Counted from the stretch's first letter, positions 11,315-20,689 are shown. The stretch is 64,000 nucleotides of DNA from Oceanospirillum sanctuarii (GCF_002150805.1 NZ_MTBA01000003.1:248001-312000); one strand, 5' to 3'. Made by a program: numbers and translations. Notes: generated by a model from the sequence alone, not told the origin.

Positions 11315-11360
11315 TTGCGTAAAATGATATATATGCAACAATATATCCCGATTTACGCAA
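11315..11360. promoter_or_regulatory. Putative IlvY operator between ilvC and ilvY
   Basis: Two nested inverted repeats share a centre within one base. The outer arms are TTGCGTAAA (11315-11323) and TTTACGCAA (11352-11360). The inner arms are GATATAT (11326-11332) and ATATATC (11341-11347). This is the only strong dyad in the 349-base gap and fits tandem LysR-type sites; in E. coli IlvY binds such sites in the ilvY-ilvC gap and activates ilvC with the substrate as inducer. The rest of the gap is the ilvC leader. Confidence 0.65.
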
Positions 11361-11421
11361 CACGCATTATTCGACGCTGTTTATTCACTACGGCTTTACG
11401 CTGCTCCCGAGGAGATTCCTG

Positions 11422-12300
11422 TTGGATACCCGACTGCTGAAACATTTTCTGGTTTTATCGGAAACCCTGCACTTTGGTCGCGCCAGCGAAGCCTGCCATA
11501 TCAGTTCTTCAGCCCTCAGCCGCAGCATTAAGCAGCTGGAAGATTCTTTAGGTGTCAGCCTGTTTGAGCGGGACAATCGTACGGTTAGCCTGACCCATGA
11601 AGGGGTGAAGTTTCAGAATTACGCCCGGGAAGCGCTTAGCCAGTGGGATATGATCCGCAACGCTCTGCTGGAGGATGCGCAGGAGCTACAGGGGGAACTC
11701 AGCATGTATTGCTCGGTCACCGCCAGCTACAGCTTTCTGCACGATATTCTGCGCCGCTTCCGTAGCAGCTATCCGAAAATTGAGATCAAGCTGCATACCG
11801 GCGCACCGGAACCCGCTGTTCAGCGGGTACTGAACGGTGATGAAGATATCGCCATCGCCGCCCGCCCGGATAATCTGCCCAACACACTGGCCTTCAAATC
11901 CACTGGACTTTCGCCCCTGCTCTTTATCGCTCCGACTGATGATCCTGTGATCGCACCTCAGTTTGAAGGTGATATTGAGGATGTGGACTGGGAGCAGGTC
12001 CCCATGATTCTTTCTGAGAAAGGATTAGCCCGAAACCGCGTGGATCGCTGGTTCAGCAATAAAGCGCTTAAACCCAATATCTACGCACAGGTTGCTGGTA
12101 ATGAGGCGATCGTGAGCATGGTTAGTCTGGGTTTCGGTGTCGGCGTGGTGCCCAAAATTGTGCTGGAAAACAGCCCTCTGGCGAATACCGTTCAGGTCTT
12201 ACCAGTGACTCCAACGCTACCGGCCTTTGATGTCGGTGTCTGCGTGCTGAAAAAGAAACTCAAGAACCCTTTGATCGAAGCTTTCTGGGCCCAACTTTAA
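11422..12300 (+). CDS. ilvY: LysR-type activator IlvY
   Basis: IlvY senses acetolactate/acetohydroxybutyrate and activates ilvC. The 292-residue protein matches remembered E. coli IlvY closely: MDTRLLKHFLVLSETLHFGR, LSRSIKQLEDSLG and RDNRTVSLTHEG in the winged helix, GELSMYCSVTASYSFL at the effector domain start, and PLIEAFWAQL at the end. The start is TTG at 11422, supported by GAGGAG at 11409-11414; no ATG fits the conserved N-terminus. It faces ilvC across a dyad-rich region and is followed on the same strand by the diiron protein gene, with a 426-base gap. Confidence 0.94.
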   Translation: MDTRLLKHFLVLSETLHFGRASEACHISSSALSRSIKQLEDSLGVSLFERDNRTVSLTHEGVKFQNYAREALSQWDMIRNALLEDAQELQGELSMYCSVTASYSFLHDILRRFRSSYPKIEIKLHTGAPEPAVQRVLNGDEDIAIAARPDNLPNTLAFKSTGLSPLLFIAPTDDPVIAPQFEGDIEDVDWEQVPMILSEKGLARNRVDRWFSNKALKPNIYAQVAGNEAIVSMVSLGFGVGVVPKIVLENSPLANTVQVLPVTPTLPAFDVGVCVLKKKLKNPLIEAFWAQL

Positions 12301-12726
12301 GATACAAAACAATAAAACAAGAATCACTATTTTGACTCACATCAAAACAGATACTACTTTTTTATACCCCAAAAAGTCTAACTACGCCCCATTCAAAAAC
12401 CGCTAAAAACCAAAGATTATTATTTAAAATCATAAGGATATGATTTTATTTTCTTCTAATTCAAACCCACCCAAAAGCGATACACAATAAAAAATCACAT
12501 ATTGTTTTTAGTATCTCTTTGCGCAATATTCTCTTCACCGATGATTCAGACAGCCTGTTCAAGCAGCCGCTGCGATGAATCAGAAAAGAGCTCAGCACGG
12601 TCTTTCCATCTGCACCCGTCAACGGATATCTGACAGAGCCCCGTTGATGCAGACAGAAAGCCAGCTCAACCTGCAGCCCCAAAACTGCGGCATAAAACCA
12701 ACGACAAAAATAACAGGTGATTAGCA
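12301..12726 (+). promoter_or_regulatory. AT-rich promoter and structured leader of the diiron gene
   Basis: The first half is strikingly AT-rich. It holds an FNR/Anr-type box (12332-12345), a possible -10 (TTATAC, 12362-12367) and a perfect 8-bp inverted repeat AAAATCAT/ATGATTTT (12426-12433, 12440-12447) with a 6-base loop. That repeat could be the ilvY terminator (AT-rich stem, T-rich tail) or an operator. The second half can fold into a long imperfect hairpin at 12598-12663: TCTGCA...TCAACGG pairs with CCGTTGA...TGCAGA. The gene start has AGGTGA at 12715-12720. No small gene is evident. Confidence 0.5.
12332..12345 (+). promoter_or_regulatory. FNR/Anr-type box upstream of the diiron gene
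   Basis: TTGACTCACATCAA matches TTGAY-N4-RTCAA perfectly, and the dyad extends by T and A on either side. It lies 388 bases before the oxygenase start, so the transcript would have a leader of roughly 350 bases. Confidence 0.55.
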
Positions 12727-13758
12727 ATGCACAGCAAAGACAAAATTGCACATACCATGGAATTTCCACCAGAAACTCCACAACCCAACGTTTACCCTCT
12801 GCGCTGGGAAACCAAGTCTTCCAAAGTAGAAGAGATCTGGGATGCGTCTCTGCGTGAGGCCTGGAACCCGAAAGATCTGCCTTGGGATACCTTCGACCCT
12901 TCCAGCTACTCCTGGGAAGAGCGTGAAGCGATGGCTTACTGGTGGACTCTGCTGTCTGTATTCGATGCTTCCGCACCACCGGTTTTCGCTGAAGCCTTTA
13001 TCAAAACCTACGAAGACCACGAAGAAGATGCGATCCGTCGTTGCTTCTTCTCAGTAACCCGCGACGAGCAAAATCACGAGCAGATGTGTGGTCTGGTGAT
13101 CACCAAGCTACTGGAATCGCCAAGCCCGCTGGAATATGAGCCGAAGACCGAACTGGGTCGTCGCCTGCAGAAAAACGCCCGCTGGTTGTACTACAACGGC
13201 GGTCGCTACTGGAATGGCTACAAGCAAGCGGTGCCTAAGTACAGTCTGGCAGTACTGTTCAGCTCCTTCCTAATGGGTGAAATCGCTGCGGCAACCATCT
13301 TCAAGCAGATGTCTGAAAGCTGTGAAGAACTAGTATTTACCGAAGCGTTTAAAAACATCGGTCGTGATGAAGGCCGTCACATGGCGATCTGCCTGTCTCT
13401 GATGGAGCGTGATTACCCGAACCTGTCGAAAGAAGACAAGTCCGTGATCACTAAGCAGATCCGCGCCGGTTATCTCTTCCTGTCTGCGGTACTGTTTGAG
13501 CCACCAGCAGAGTTCTGGGATCTGCCGGAAGACTTTATTCCGACTCAGCGCGAAGCAGAAGCCCTGTGCCGTGAAGCAGGCTTTGGTATCCCAACTTACG
13601 AAGCCAAGCTGGAAAACTGGCGTAATGCGATGCTGAACCTGAAAGCGGTTCTGGATAAGTACGACACGCCATTCCCTGCGATCCCGGAAGTGGATATCAC
13701 AGGTGAAGAAGTGACTCAGGCTGATCTGGACGCAGCGGATATCATTCCGATCTTCTAA
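12727..13758 (+). CDS. Ferritin-like diiron protein, probable oxygenase, substrate unknown
   Basis: The 343-residue soluble protein carries two ExxH motifs typical of four-helix-bundle diiron carboxylate enzymes: DEQNH (E114, H117) and DEGRH (E215, H218). The third-helix glutamate is E185 (FLMGEIAAAT), and a first-helix acidic ligand is D80 or E89. Its architecture recalls AurF-like N-oxygenases, acyl-ACP desaturases and other R2-like proteins, but I cannot assign it to one. There is no signal peptide or membrane segment. The next gene is an MmoC-type reductase, which supports a two-component O2-activating system. The pair sits between ilvY and convergent ilvH-ilvI. The acidic C-terminus (EVDITGEEVTQADLDAADII) is unusual. 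A peroxidase or O2/NO-scavenging role is an alternative. Confidence 0.75.
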   Translation: MHSKDKIAHTMEFPPETPQPNVYPLRWETKSSKVEEIWDASLREAWNPKDLPWDTFDPSSYSWEEREAMAYWWTLLSVFDASAPPVFAEAFIKTYEDHEEDAIRRCFFSVTRDEQNHEQMCGLVITKLLESPSPLEYEPKTELGRRLQKNARWLYYNGGRYWNGYKQAVPKYSLAVLFSSFLMGEIAAATIFKQMSESCEELVFTEAFKNIGRDEGRHMAICLSLMERDYPNLSKEDKSVITKQIRAGYLFLSAVLFEPPAEFWDLPEDFIPTQREAEALCREAGFGIPTYEAKLENWRNAMLNLKAVLDKYDTPFPAIPEVDITGEEVTQADLDAADIIPIF

Positions 13759-13780
13759 GTTCAGTCACTGTTGCTCACTC

Positions 13781-13825
13781 AGCCGCCCGGCAAACTCTCC
13801 CTGGGGTTTGCGGGGTGGCTGTTTT
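13781..13825 (+). terminator. Intergenic hairpin with short T-tract between oxygenase and reductase
   Basis: AGCCGCCCGGCAAACTC can pair with GGGTTTGCGGGGTGGCT over 17 positions with one mismatch and two G-T pairs, followed by GTTTTC. This is probably a partial terminator, giving more oxygenase than reductase transcript. Confidence 0.6.
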
Positions 13826-13989
13826 CGTCTGCCCAGCCTCAAGTCGTTCGCGACCAAACCACACCCTGTCACGCCGGGCAGACCTTTTTCTGCAAGATGT
13901 CACTGTTATCTCCATTTTGCAGCCGTTAAACCGGGTTGCTGTTTCAACCCGCAGAATAAGGGTCAGCCATCAGGCCCGGAGGTTTAATT

Positions 13990-15039
13990 ATGTCAGCGAT
14001 TCGTTTATCCCCATCCGGCAAACTTGTAGAAGGCAAACCGGGTGAAACCGTTCTGGAAACTCTGGAAAATGCTGGTTACGCCCTGCAGAACAACTGCCGC
14101 GCCGGTGCCTGCGGTGAGTGTAAAGTTAAGGTTTTAGACGGAGAGTTCGATCAGGGTATGGTGCTGGATATGGCACTGTCTCAGGAAGAACGCGCCCAGG
14201 GCTACGGCCTGATGTGTATGTGTAAACCCCTGAGCGATGAACTTGAAATCGACTGGGGCACCGATGATGCCAAGCCTAAGTTATTCCCGCCCCGCGAAAA
14301 TGTACGCTGCGTTGTGGTTGACCGTATTGAGCGTACCCCGCGCATCGCAGAAATTCGCCTGCGCCCTGTGGGTGAAGCGATCCGCTTCTGGCCGGGTCAG
14401 TATGTCTCTCTGTCTGACACCCAGAAAACCATTACGCCGCGCTCCTACTCGATTGCTAATGCGCCTCGCCCGGATGGTGAAATTGTCCTGCAGATTACCC
14501 GCGTACCTGATGGCGCAACCAGTAACTGGGTACATGACAATGCGACGCCCGGCAGCATGATCAATCTGTCCGGCCCTTACGGCACCTTTATTGGTGATCC
14601 GGGCACCGACAGCCCTGTATTATGTCTCGCGGCGGGTACGGGTCTTGCGCCGATTATGGGACTGACCGATGCTGCTCTGCGCCGTGGGTTTAAACAGCCG
14701 GTGCACCTGCTGTTCTCCGCCCGCACCGAAGCGGATGTTTACTGTAAGGGCATGATGGAGCTGTGGAATGTGCGTCACCGTCGCTTCAAGTTTATTCCGA
14801 CCCTGACTCAGGAAGAGAAGGAAGGCTTTCAGCAGGGACGTATCCCGGAGCTCCTGCCTAAGCAGTATCCGGATCTGTCCAAGCACGCACTTTATATCGC
14901 TGGGAGCCCGGAGTTTGTTGATGATTGCATCAAAGCCGCCAAAGCATTGGGGGCGCAGGATGAGATGATCCACACCGAAGGCTTCTTCGATCAGTCAGCA
15001 CCTGTTGTACCGACTGCCGATCAGCTGGTCAGCGCGTAA
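13990..15039 (+). CDS. MmoC-type NADH:ferredoxin reductase component
   Basis: The 349-residue electron-transfer partner has an N-terminal 2Fe-2S domain (NNCRAGACGEC: C36, C41, C44, and C76 in GLMCMC), an FAD-binding barrel (PRSYSIANAP, RxYS at 151-154) and an NAD(P)H domain (LAAGTGLAPIM). The domain order and length match the reductases of soluble methane, phenol and toluene monooxygenases and of some Rieske dioxygenases. GGAGG at 13978-13982 sits 7 bases before the ATG. The 231-base gap after the diiron gene contains a likely partial terminator. It most plausibly reduces the diiron protein, which is an inference from adjacency. A strong terminator follows. Confidence 0.87.
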   Translation: MSAIRLSPSGKLVEGKPGETVLETLENAGYALQNNCRAGACGECKVKVLDGEFDQGMVLDMALSQEERAQGYGLMCMCKPLSDELEIDWGTDDAKPKLFPPRENVRCVVVDRIERTPRIAEIRLRPVGEAIRFWPGQYVSLSDTQKTITPRSYSIANAPRPDGEIVLQITRVPDGATSNWVHDNATPGSMINLSGPYGTFIGDPGTDSPVLCLAAGTGLAPIMGLTDAALRRGFKQPVHLLFSARTEADVYCKGMMELWNVRHRRFKFIPTLTQEEKEGFQQGRIPELLPKQYPDLSKHALYIAGSPEFVDDCIKAAKALGAQDEMIHTEGFFDQSAPVVPTADQLVSA

Positions 15040-15094
15040 AGTCCTGCCTTATTGAATGGTGAACCCTGAAGATCACAATCCGATCTTCAGGCAT

Positions 15095-15134
15095 AAAAAA
15101 ACCGCTGCTTCTTTGCAGAAGCAGCGGTTTTTTA
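15095..15134. terminator. Bidirectional terminator between the reductase and ilvH
   Basis: AAAAAACCGCTGCTTC pairs with GAAGCAGCGGTTTTTT, with T runs on both strands. A second perfect 10-bp hairpin (CCTGAAGATC/GATCTTCAGG, 15065-15091) precedes it on the plus strand. Confidence 0.9.
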
Positions 15135-15149
15135 TGTGCAACCCGAAGG

Positions 15150-15641
15150 TTACAGGCTAAGTACTTTCTCACCGCGGGAGATACCGGAAACACCGGTACG
15201 CACCACTTCAAGAACCGTATTCAGCCCCAGAGCCTGGATAAAGGCATCCAGCTTGTCACCTTCACCCGTCATCTGAATGGTGTAGGTTGTGCTGGTCATA
15301 TCCACGATCTGGCCACGGAAAACATCCGTTGTGCGTTTAACTTCTGCACGCTGAGCACCAACCGCCTTCACTTTAATCAGCATCAGCTCACGCTCGATAT
15401 GCTGACCTTCGGTCAGGTCAACCAGCTTCACCACGTCCAGCAACTTGTTCAGCTGCTTGGTGATCTGCTCAATCACCTGATCAGAACCGACAGTGGTCAG
15501 CGTCAGGCGAGACAGCGTCGGATCTTCCGTTGGTGCAACGTTCAGCGATTCGATGTTGAAGTTACGCTGAGAGAACAGGCCCACAACACGGGACAGCGCA
15601 CCAGCCTCGTTTTCCATCAGGATGGAGATAATGTGTCTCAT
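15150..15641 (-). CDS. ilvH: Acetolactate synthase small (regulatory) subunit
   Basis: IlvH is the ACT-domain subunit that raises activity and confers valine feedback inhibition on acetolactate synthase III. At 163 residues it has the N-terminal ACT domain (RHIISILMENEAGALSRVVGLF, RNFNIESLNVAPTED) with the effector-site residues in ENEAGALSR, and the usual C-terminal domain. It starts two bases after the ilvI stop, so translation is probably coupled. Confidence 0.97.
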   Translation of the reverse strand: MRHIISILMENEAGALSRVVGLFSQRNFNIESLNVAPTEDPTLSRLTLTTVGSDQVIEQITKQLNKLLDVVKLVDLTEGQHIERELMLIKVKAVGAQRAEVKRTTDVFRGQIVDMTSTTYTIQMTGEGDKLDAFIQALGLNTVLEVVRTGVSGISRGEKVLSL

Positions 15642-15643
15642 GA

Positions 15644-17365
15644 TCAGGTACGCTCCGTCTTACTCAGCAACATATCACGCATCGATCCCTGCGGGATCTG
15701 CATTGGGTAAACGTGCTCTTTCGGATCGACCATTACGTTTACAAACACCAGCTCATCCTTCATCGCAAAGGCCTTCTCAAGGGTCGGCTCAAGATCTTCA
15801 ATGCGATTAACGGTCATAGCAACGTGGCCATAAGCTTCGATCAGCTTCTCGAAGTCCGGCAGGGACTCCATATATGAGTGAGAGTGACGCTCTTTGTAGT
15901 TCAGATCCTGCCACTGACGCACCATACCCAGAGACTGGTTATTCAGGTTGATGATCTTCACCGGAATATTGTACTGCTTACAGGTCGACAGCTCCTGCAG
16001 CATCATCTGGAAGCTACCTTCACCGGTTACCAGCGCAACATCATTGTCCGGGTAGTTCAGCTTGATACCCATCGCTGCCGGGAAACCAAAACCCATGGTG
16101 CCCAGACCACCGGAGGTGATCCAACGGTTCGGCTTGTCGAACTTGTAGTACTGAGCAGCAAACATCTGGTGCTGACCTACGTCGGTTACAACATAAGCAT
16201 CACCATTGGTTACCTTCCACAGAGCTTCAACTGCCTGCTGAGGTTTGATCGGACGATCTTCCTCAACCTGATACAGCTCAGGACGGCTTGCACGCCATTC
16301 GTTGATCTGTTTCCACCAGGTTGCCAGAGCATCAGCATCCGGCGTCGCTTTCGCCTGCTTAAGCAGATCCAGCATCTCATTCAGAACCGAGTCAACCGGG
16401 CCTACAATCGGCACGTCTGCGCGAACGGTTTTGGAGATAGAGGTCGGATCGATATCCACATGAACAATCTTCGCCGTCGGGCAGAACTTGCTCACGTTGT
16501 TAGTCGCACGGTCATCAAAACGGGCACCGATACATACGATCAGATCCGAATTGTGCATGGTCATGTTAGCTTCATAGCTACCATGCATACCAAGCCAGCC
16601 AACACTCTGCTCATCAGTCTGCGGGAAAGAACCAATACCCATCAGGGATGTGGTTACCGGGAAGCCCAGTTTTTTCGCCAGCTCAGTGAACTTATCAGAG
16701 GATTTGCCCAGAATAACACCGCCACCCGCGTACATAATCGGACGCTTGGCTTTCAGCATCATCTCAACCGCTTTCTTGATCTGACCAGTGTGGCCACGGG
16801 TCACAGGGTTGTATGAGCGAATCTTAACTTTTTTCGGATATTCGTATTCAAAACGATCGGTCGGGGCAGTCATATCCTTAGGGATATCCACAACTACAGG
16901 ACCCGGACGACCGGTTGAAGCGATATAGAAAGCTTTCTTGATGATCTCAGGAATTTCCGAAGCGTGCTTCACACTAAAGCTGTGCTTAACCACAGGGCGT
17001 GAAACACCAATCATATCGGTTTCCTGGAAGGCGTCTTCGCCAATCAGATGACTCATTACCTGACCACAGATAACAACCATAGGAATCGAATCCATATACG
17101 CGGTTGCAATACCCGTTACTGTGTTGGTCGCACCAGGACCTGAGGTAACAAGAACCACACCTGGCTTACCCGAGGCACGGGCATAACCGTCTGCCATGTG
17201 AGCAGCACCCTGCTCGTGACGGACCAGAATGTGTTTAACTTTATCTTGGCGGAATATGGCATCGTAGATATGAAGTGCCGATCCGCCGGGATAACCGTAG
17301 ATATACTCAACGCCCTCATCCTGAAGAGAACGAACGAGCATGTCGGCGCCAGAAAGTAATTCCAC
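15644..17365 (-). CDS. ilvI: Acetolactate synthase large (catalytic) subunit
   Basis: This thiamine-diphosphate enzyme condenses pyruvate with pyruvate or 2-ketobutyrate to start valine, leucine and isoleucine synthesis. The 573-residue protein has the glutamate-bearing [31 protein letters not shown], the FAD domain, and the ThDP motif beginning GEGSFQM and ending [12 protein letters not shown]. It heads the ilvI-ilvH pair. The upstream 500 bases hold a structured leader. It is separated from ilvC by the ilvY-diiron-reductase block. Confidence 0.97.
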   Translation of the reverse strand: MELLSGADMLVRSLQDEGVEYIYGYPGGSALHIYDAIFRQDKVKHILVRHEQGAAHMADGYARASGKPGVVLVTSGPGATNTVTGIATAYMDSIPMVVICGQVMSHLIGEDAFQETDMIGVSRPVVKHSFSVKHASEIPEIIKKAFYIASTGRPGPVVVDIPKDMTAPTDRFEYEYPKKVKIRSYNPVTRGHTGQIKKAVEMMLKAKRPIMYAGGGVILGKSSDKFTELAKKLGFPVTTSLMGIGSFPQTDEQSVGWLGMHGSYEANMTMHNSDLIVCIGARFDDRATNNVSKFCPTAKIVHVDIDPTSISKTVRADVPIVGPVDSVLNEMLDLLKQAKATPDADALATWWKQINEWRASRPELYQVEEDRPIKPQQAVEALWKVTNGDAYVVTDVGQHQMFAAQYYKFDKPNRWITSGGLGTMGFGFPAAMGIKLNYPDNDVALVTGEGSFQMMLQELSTCKQYNIPVKIINLNNQSLGMVRQWQDLNYKERHSHSYMESLPDFEKLIEAYGHVAMTVNRIEDLEPTLEKAFAMKDELVFVNVMVDPKEHVYPMQIPQGSMRDMLLSKTERT

Positions 17366-17932
17366 CGTAGTGAACCCCCAAATTTGAGTTCCCCGTCATC
17401 TTTGGACAGTCGGGAACATCGAGCTAAAAGAATGCTTTCCAATTAGGTGCGGACTATGTGACTGAATAGATATAAGGGCAGCCACGCGCGCGCTCCTGAT
17501 CATGCAGGCTCATGACTAGGCTGCCTTACCTGGCACATAGAACCGGATAGGTTCTGCACTCTTCTTCGCACGGGTAAATGCGGGTCGGGGCGTCAGCCAG
17601 GCCTGGCGGGTAAACCTGGGCCTGCTATTCCTTCGGTGGGTAAATAAAGCCTGTTTACCCTTTCACGTAGATGGTCGGGGTTCGCCCTGTACTCTACGCC
17701 CGGAAAATAAGGACAATTAGGTTCTAACAGCAGGTTAAAGATGTCAATAGAACAATAGGGCGAGTTAAGGCGGTTATGAGCCTTTTTGGTGCAGCGCAAA
17801 ATAAAAACAGGCTTTTTTAGCAAAATCATTCGATTAGGATTGGTGCAACCGCACATTTTCTGAGGTTTTATACTCTCAGAGCCAACCTTTAAGTTGGTCA
17901 TTTGTTATCTGTGAAATGCACCACTTCATTAA
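17366..17932 (-). promoter_or_regulatory. Long structured leader region of ilvI
   Basis: The region between clpB and ilvI carries no clear gene. On the minus strand it contains an AGAACC/GGTTCT hairpin (about 17540-17556) and a larger structure at 17475-17527, where GGCAGCC pairs with GGCTGCC and an inner TCATG/CATGA pairs. A 19-codon frame starts inside the structure (ATG at about 17513, MSLHDQERARGCPYIYSVT) but lacks a ribosome site and is not rich in branched-chain residues. A TTGACA (minus, 17742-17747) is a possible -35. A short hairpin CCAAC/GTTGG lies at about 17884-17898. A regulatory leader, perhaps an attenuator-like or structured RNA, is inferred. Confidence 0.45.
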
Positions 17933-17960
17933 CAAAAAGGCATCCCGAAGGACGCCTTTT
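17933..17960 (-). terminator. Terminator after clpB
   Basis: AAAAGGCATCC pairs with GGACGCCTTTT (one mismatch) around a CGAA loop. On the minus strand it ends in TTTTTGTT, 22 bases past the clpB stop. Confidence 0.85.
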
Positions 17961-17982
17961 CAACAAGCAGTCAGACTGTTGC

Positions 17983-20556
17983 TTATACAAACACCAGTTC
18001 ACCGTCGCGGACTTCCACTTTGATGGTGTGGCCGGGGGCGAATTTGCCAGAGAGGATCTCCTGCGCCAGCGGGTTTTCGATCCAGCGTTGCAGGGCACGC
18101 TTCAGCGGGCGGGCTCCGTAAACAGGATCGAAGCCCACTTCGACCAGCTGATCCAGCGCATCTTCCGACAGCTGAATGGTCAGCTCGCGCTCATCCAGAC
18201 GCTGCTGCAGGCGTTGCAGCTGAATCCGTGCGATGCCTTTCACCGCATCACGACCCAAGCTATGGAACACCACCACTTCATCGATACGGTTGACCAGTTC
18301 CGGACGGAAGTGACTACCGACAACATCCATCACCTTGTTCTTCATCTCATCGTACTGCTCGTCCTGACCACCGTAGGCCTGAATCACATCAGAACCCAGG
18401 TTCGAGGTCATCACGATAACCGTATTGCGGAAGTCCACGGTACGACCCTGACCATCAGTCAGGCGGCCATCTTCCAGCACCTGCAGCAGAATGTTGAACA
18501 CATCCGGATGGGCTTTTTCCACCTCATCCAGCAGCACAACAGAGTAAGGCTTACGACGCACGGTTTCCGTCAGGTAACCGCCCTCTTCATAACCGACATA
18601 ACCCGGAGGCGCACCGATCAGACGAGCCACGGAGTGCTTCTCCATAAACTCAGACATATCGATACGAACCATCGCCTCTTCGGTATCAAACAGGAACTTC
18701 GCCAGTGACTTACACAGCTCGGTTTTACCGACACCGGTAGGGCCTAAGAAGAGGAAAGAACCGTTCGGGCGATTCGGATCAGCCAAACCCGCGCGGGAAC
18801 GGCGCACAGCGTTAGCAACGGCTCCCACCGCTTCTTCCTGACCGATCACGCGCTCATGCAGCGCTTCTTCCATACGCAGCAGTTTCTCGCGCTCGGATTC
18901 CAGCATTTTGCTGACCGGAATACCCGTCCACTTGGAAACCACTTCTGCGATCTCTTCTTCGGTGACACGGTTACGCAGCAGCTGATGCTCGACCTCTTCC
19001 GCCTGAGACGCCATTTCCATGCTGCGTTCAAGGTCCGGGATGATGCCGTACTGAATCTCTGACATTTTCGCCAGGTCACCGGCGCGGCGGGCAACTTCCA
19101 GATCCAGACGGGCCTGTTCCAGTTCGCTCTTCAGCTGCTGAGTGCCCTGTACAGCAGATTTCTCACTGCGCCAGATCTCATCCAGATCCGCGTATTCGCG
19201 CTCCAGATCCTGAATCACGCCTTCCAGATGGGCCAGACGTTTGCGCGCAGCATCGTCGTTCTCTTTCTTCAGCGCCTCACGTTCGATCTTCAGCTGGATC
19301 AGGCGGCGATCCATACGATCCATCTCTTCCGGCTTGGAGTCCATCTCCATACGGATACGGGAACCCGCTTCGTCAATCAGGTCGATCGCTTTATCCGGCA
19401 GCTGACGGTCAGTGATATAACGCTGCGACAGCTTGGAGGCGGCAATCAGCGCACCATCGGTAATATCCACACCGTGGTGCAGCTCGTAACGCTCTTTCAG
19501 ACCACGCAGAATAGCGATGGTGTCTTCTTCAGACGGCTCATCCACCTGCACCTTCTGGAAGCGACGTTCCAGCGCGGCATCTTTTTCGATGTACTGACGG
19601 TATTCATCCAGCGTGGTCGCGCCCACACAGTGCAGCTCACCACGAGCCAGCGCAGGCTTGAGCATATTGCCCGCGTCCATCGCACCTTCACCTTTACCCG
19701 CGCCCACCATGGTGTGCAGCTCGTCGATAAAGAGGATGATCTGGCCTTCCTGTTTTGCCAGCTCGTTGAGCACGGCTTTCAGGCGCTCTTCGAACTCACC
19801 ACGGTATTTGGCACCGGCGATCAGAGAGCCCATATCCAGCGACAACACCTTTTTGTTTTTCAGACCTTCCGGTACTTCGCCATTGATAATGCGCTGGGCC
19901 AGACCTTCCACGATGGCGGTCTTACCGACACCGGGTTCACCGATCAGTACCGGGTTGTTCTTGGTACGACGCTGCAGAACCTGAATGGTACGGCGGATCT
20001 CGTCGTCACGACCGATCACAGGATCAAGCTTGCCATCCAGCGCACGCTGAGTCAGATCAACGGTAAAGCGATCCAGTGACTGGCGCAGTTCTTCAGTATT
20101 CGGATCATCCACGCTCTGGCCACCTCGCACCTGATCAATGGCTTTTGAAAGAGAGTCTTTGGTCAGGCCACAGCCACGAATCAGCTTGCCGGTATCGCCC
20201 TTATCCTGAGCCGCAGCCAGCAGCACCAGTTCGCTGGAGATATAGGTATCTTTGCGCTGCTGGGACTCTTTATCCGCCAGATTCAGAATGCCGCCCAGAT
20301 CCGGAGACATCATGATCTGGCCGTCGTTATTGGAGATCACCGGCAGAGATTCAAACTGCTCACGTAACTCGTTACGGAGTTTATTAAAGTCACCGCCAGC
20401 CTGAGTGATCAGCGGACGGATCGAACCATCGCGCTGCTCCAGCATCGCCAGAATCAGGTGAACAGGTTGCAGTAAGTTATGGTCATGGCCCACAGCCATA
20501 GATTGCGCATCAGCAAGCGCCTGCTGAAGTTTTCCGGTTAAACGGTCAACACGCAT
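17983..20556 (-). CDS. clpB: ATP-dependent disaggregase ClpB
   Basis: ClpB is the hexameric AAA+ machine that, with DnaK, rescues aggregated proteins after heat stress. At 857 residues it equals the E. coli length. It shows the N-terminal domain, the first AAA+ module with Walker [10 protein letters not shown], the long coiled-coil middle domain (residues ~400-530, rich in E/K/R), and the second module with GPTGVGKTE and [14 protein letters not shown]. The middle domain distinguishes it from ClpA. A sigma-32-type promoter lies about 100 bases upstream. Confidence 0.98.
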   Translation of the reverse strand: MRVDRLTGKLQQALADAQSMAVGHDHNLLQPVHLILAMLEQRDGSIRPLITQAGGDFNKLRNELREQFESLPVISNNDGQIMMSPDLGGILNLADKESQQRKDTYISSELVLLAAAQDKGDTGKLIRGCGLTKDSLSKAIDQVRGGQSVDDPNTEELRQSLDRFTVDLTQRALDGKLDPVIGRDDEIRRTIQVLQRRTKNNPVLIGEPGVGKTAIVEGLAQRIINGEVPEGLKNKKVLSLDMGSLIAGAKYRGEFEERLKAVLNELAKQEGQIILFIDELHTMVGAGKGEGAMDAGNMLKPALARGELHCVGATTLDEYRQYIEKDAALERRFQKVQVDEPSEEDTIAILRGLKERYELHHGVDITDGALIAASKLSQRYITDRQLPDKAIDLIDEAGSRIRMEMDSKPEEMDRMDRRLIQLKIEREALKKENDDAARKRLAHLEGVIQDLEREYADLDEIWRSEKSAVQGTQQLKSELEQARLDLEVARRAGDLAKMSEIQYGIIPDLERSMEMASQAEEVEHQLLRNRVTEEEIAEVVSKWTGIPVSKMLESEREKLLRMEEALHERVIGQEEAVGAVANAVRRSRAGLADPNRPNGSFLFLGPTGVGKTELCKSLAKFLFDTEEAMVRIDMSEFMEKHSVARLIGAPPGYVGYEEGGYLTETVRRKPYSVVLLDEVEKAHPDVFNILLQVLEDGRLTDGQGRTVDFRNTVIVMTSNLGSDVIQAYGGQDEQYDEMKNKVMDVVGSHFRPELVNRIDEVVVFHSLGRDAVKGIARIQLQRLQQRLDERELTIQLSEDALDQLVEVGFDPVYGARPLKRALQRWIENPLAQEILSGKFAPGHTIKVEVRDGELVFV

Positions 20557-20661
20557 TTCGTATTCCTCGGTAGACCTGTGTAACCCCGTGATGTGTCGTC
20601 GGGCTTTTTAGCCGAAGTGTAGTCGGGGTTTCCGACAGGTGGGTTATTGCTTATACCGGAA

Positions 20662-20689
20662 AGATAGGGACGAAACCGTGGAGTTCAAG
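20662..20689 (-). promoter_or_regulatory. Sigma-32 (heat-shock) promoter of clpB
   Basis: On the minus strand, CTTGAA (20689-20684) is followed after exactly 14 bases by CCCTATCT (20669-20662). This matches the RpoH pattern CTTGAA-N13-15-CCCCATNT closely. Transcription would start near 20655, about 100 bases before the clpB ATG. Confidence 0.75.

Noticed and set aside
12426-12447. AAAATCAT/ATGATTTT as a definite ilvY terminator
   Set aside because: The stem is AT-only and weak; an operator is equally likely, so it is only described within the leader entry.
15878-16816. 312-codon open frame opposite ilvI
   Set aside because: Antisense shadow; composition rich in His/Thr/Arg as expected from the reverse of coding sequence.
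17455-17513. 19-codon frame in the ilvI leader as a classic attenuator peptide
   Set aside because: It lacks a ribosome site and is not rich in Ile, Val or Leu, and no terminator hairpin with a T run follows it.
17593-17901. 102-codon minus-strand frame upstream of ilvI
   Set aside because: No convincing ribosome site, no domain, and it overlaps the likely regulatory leader.
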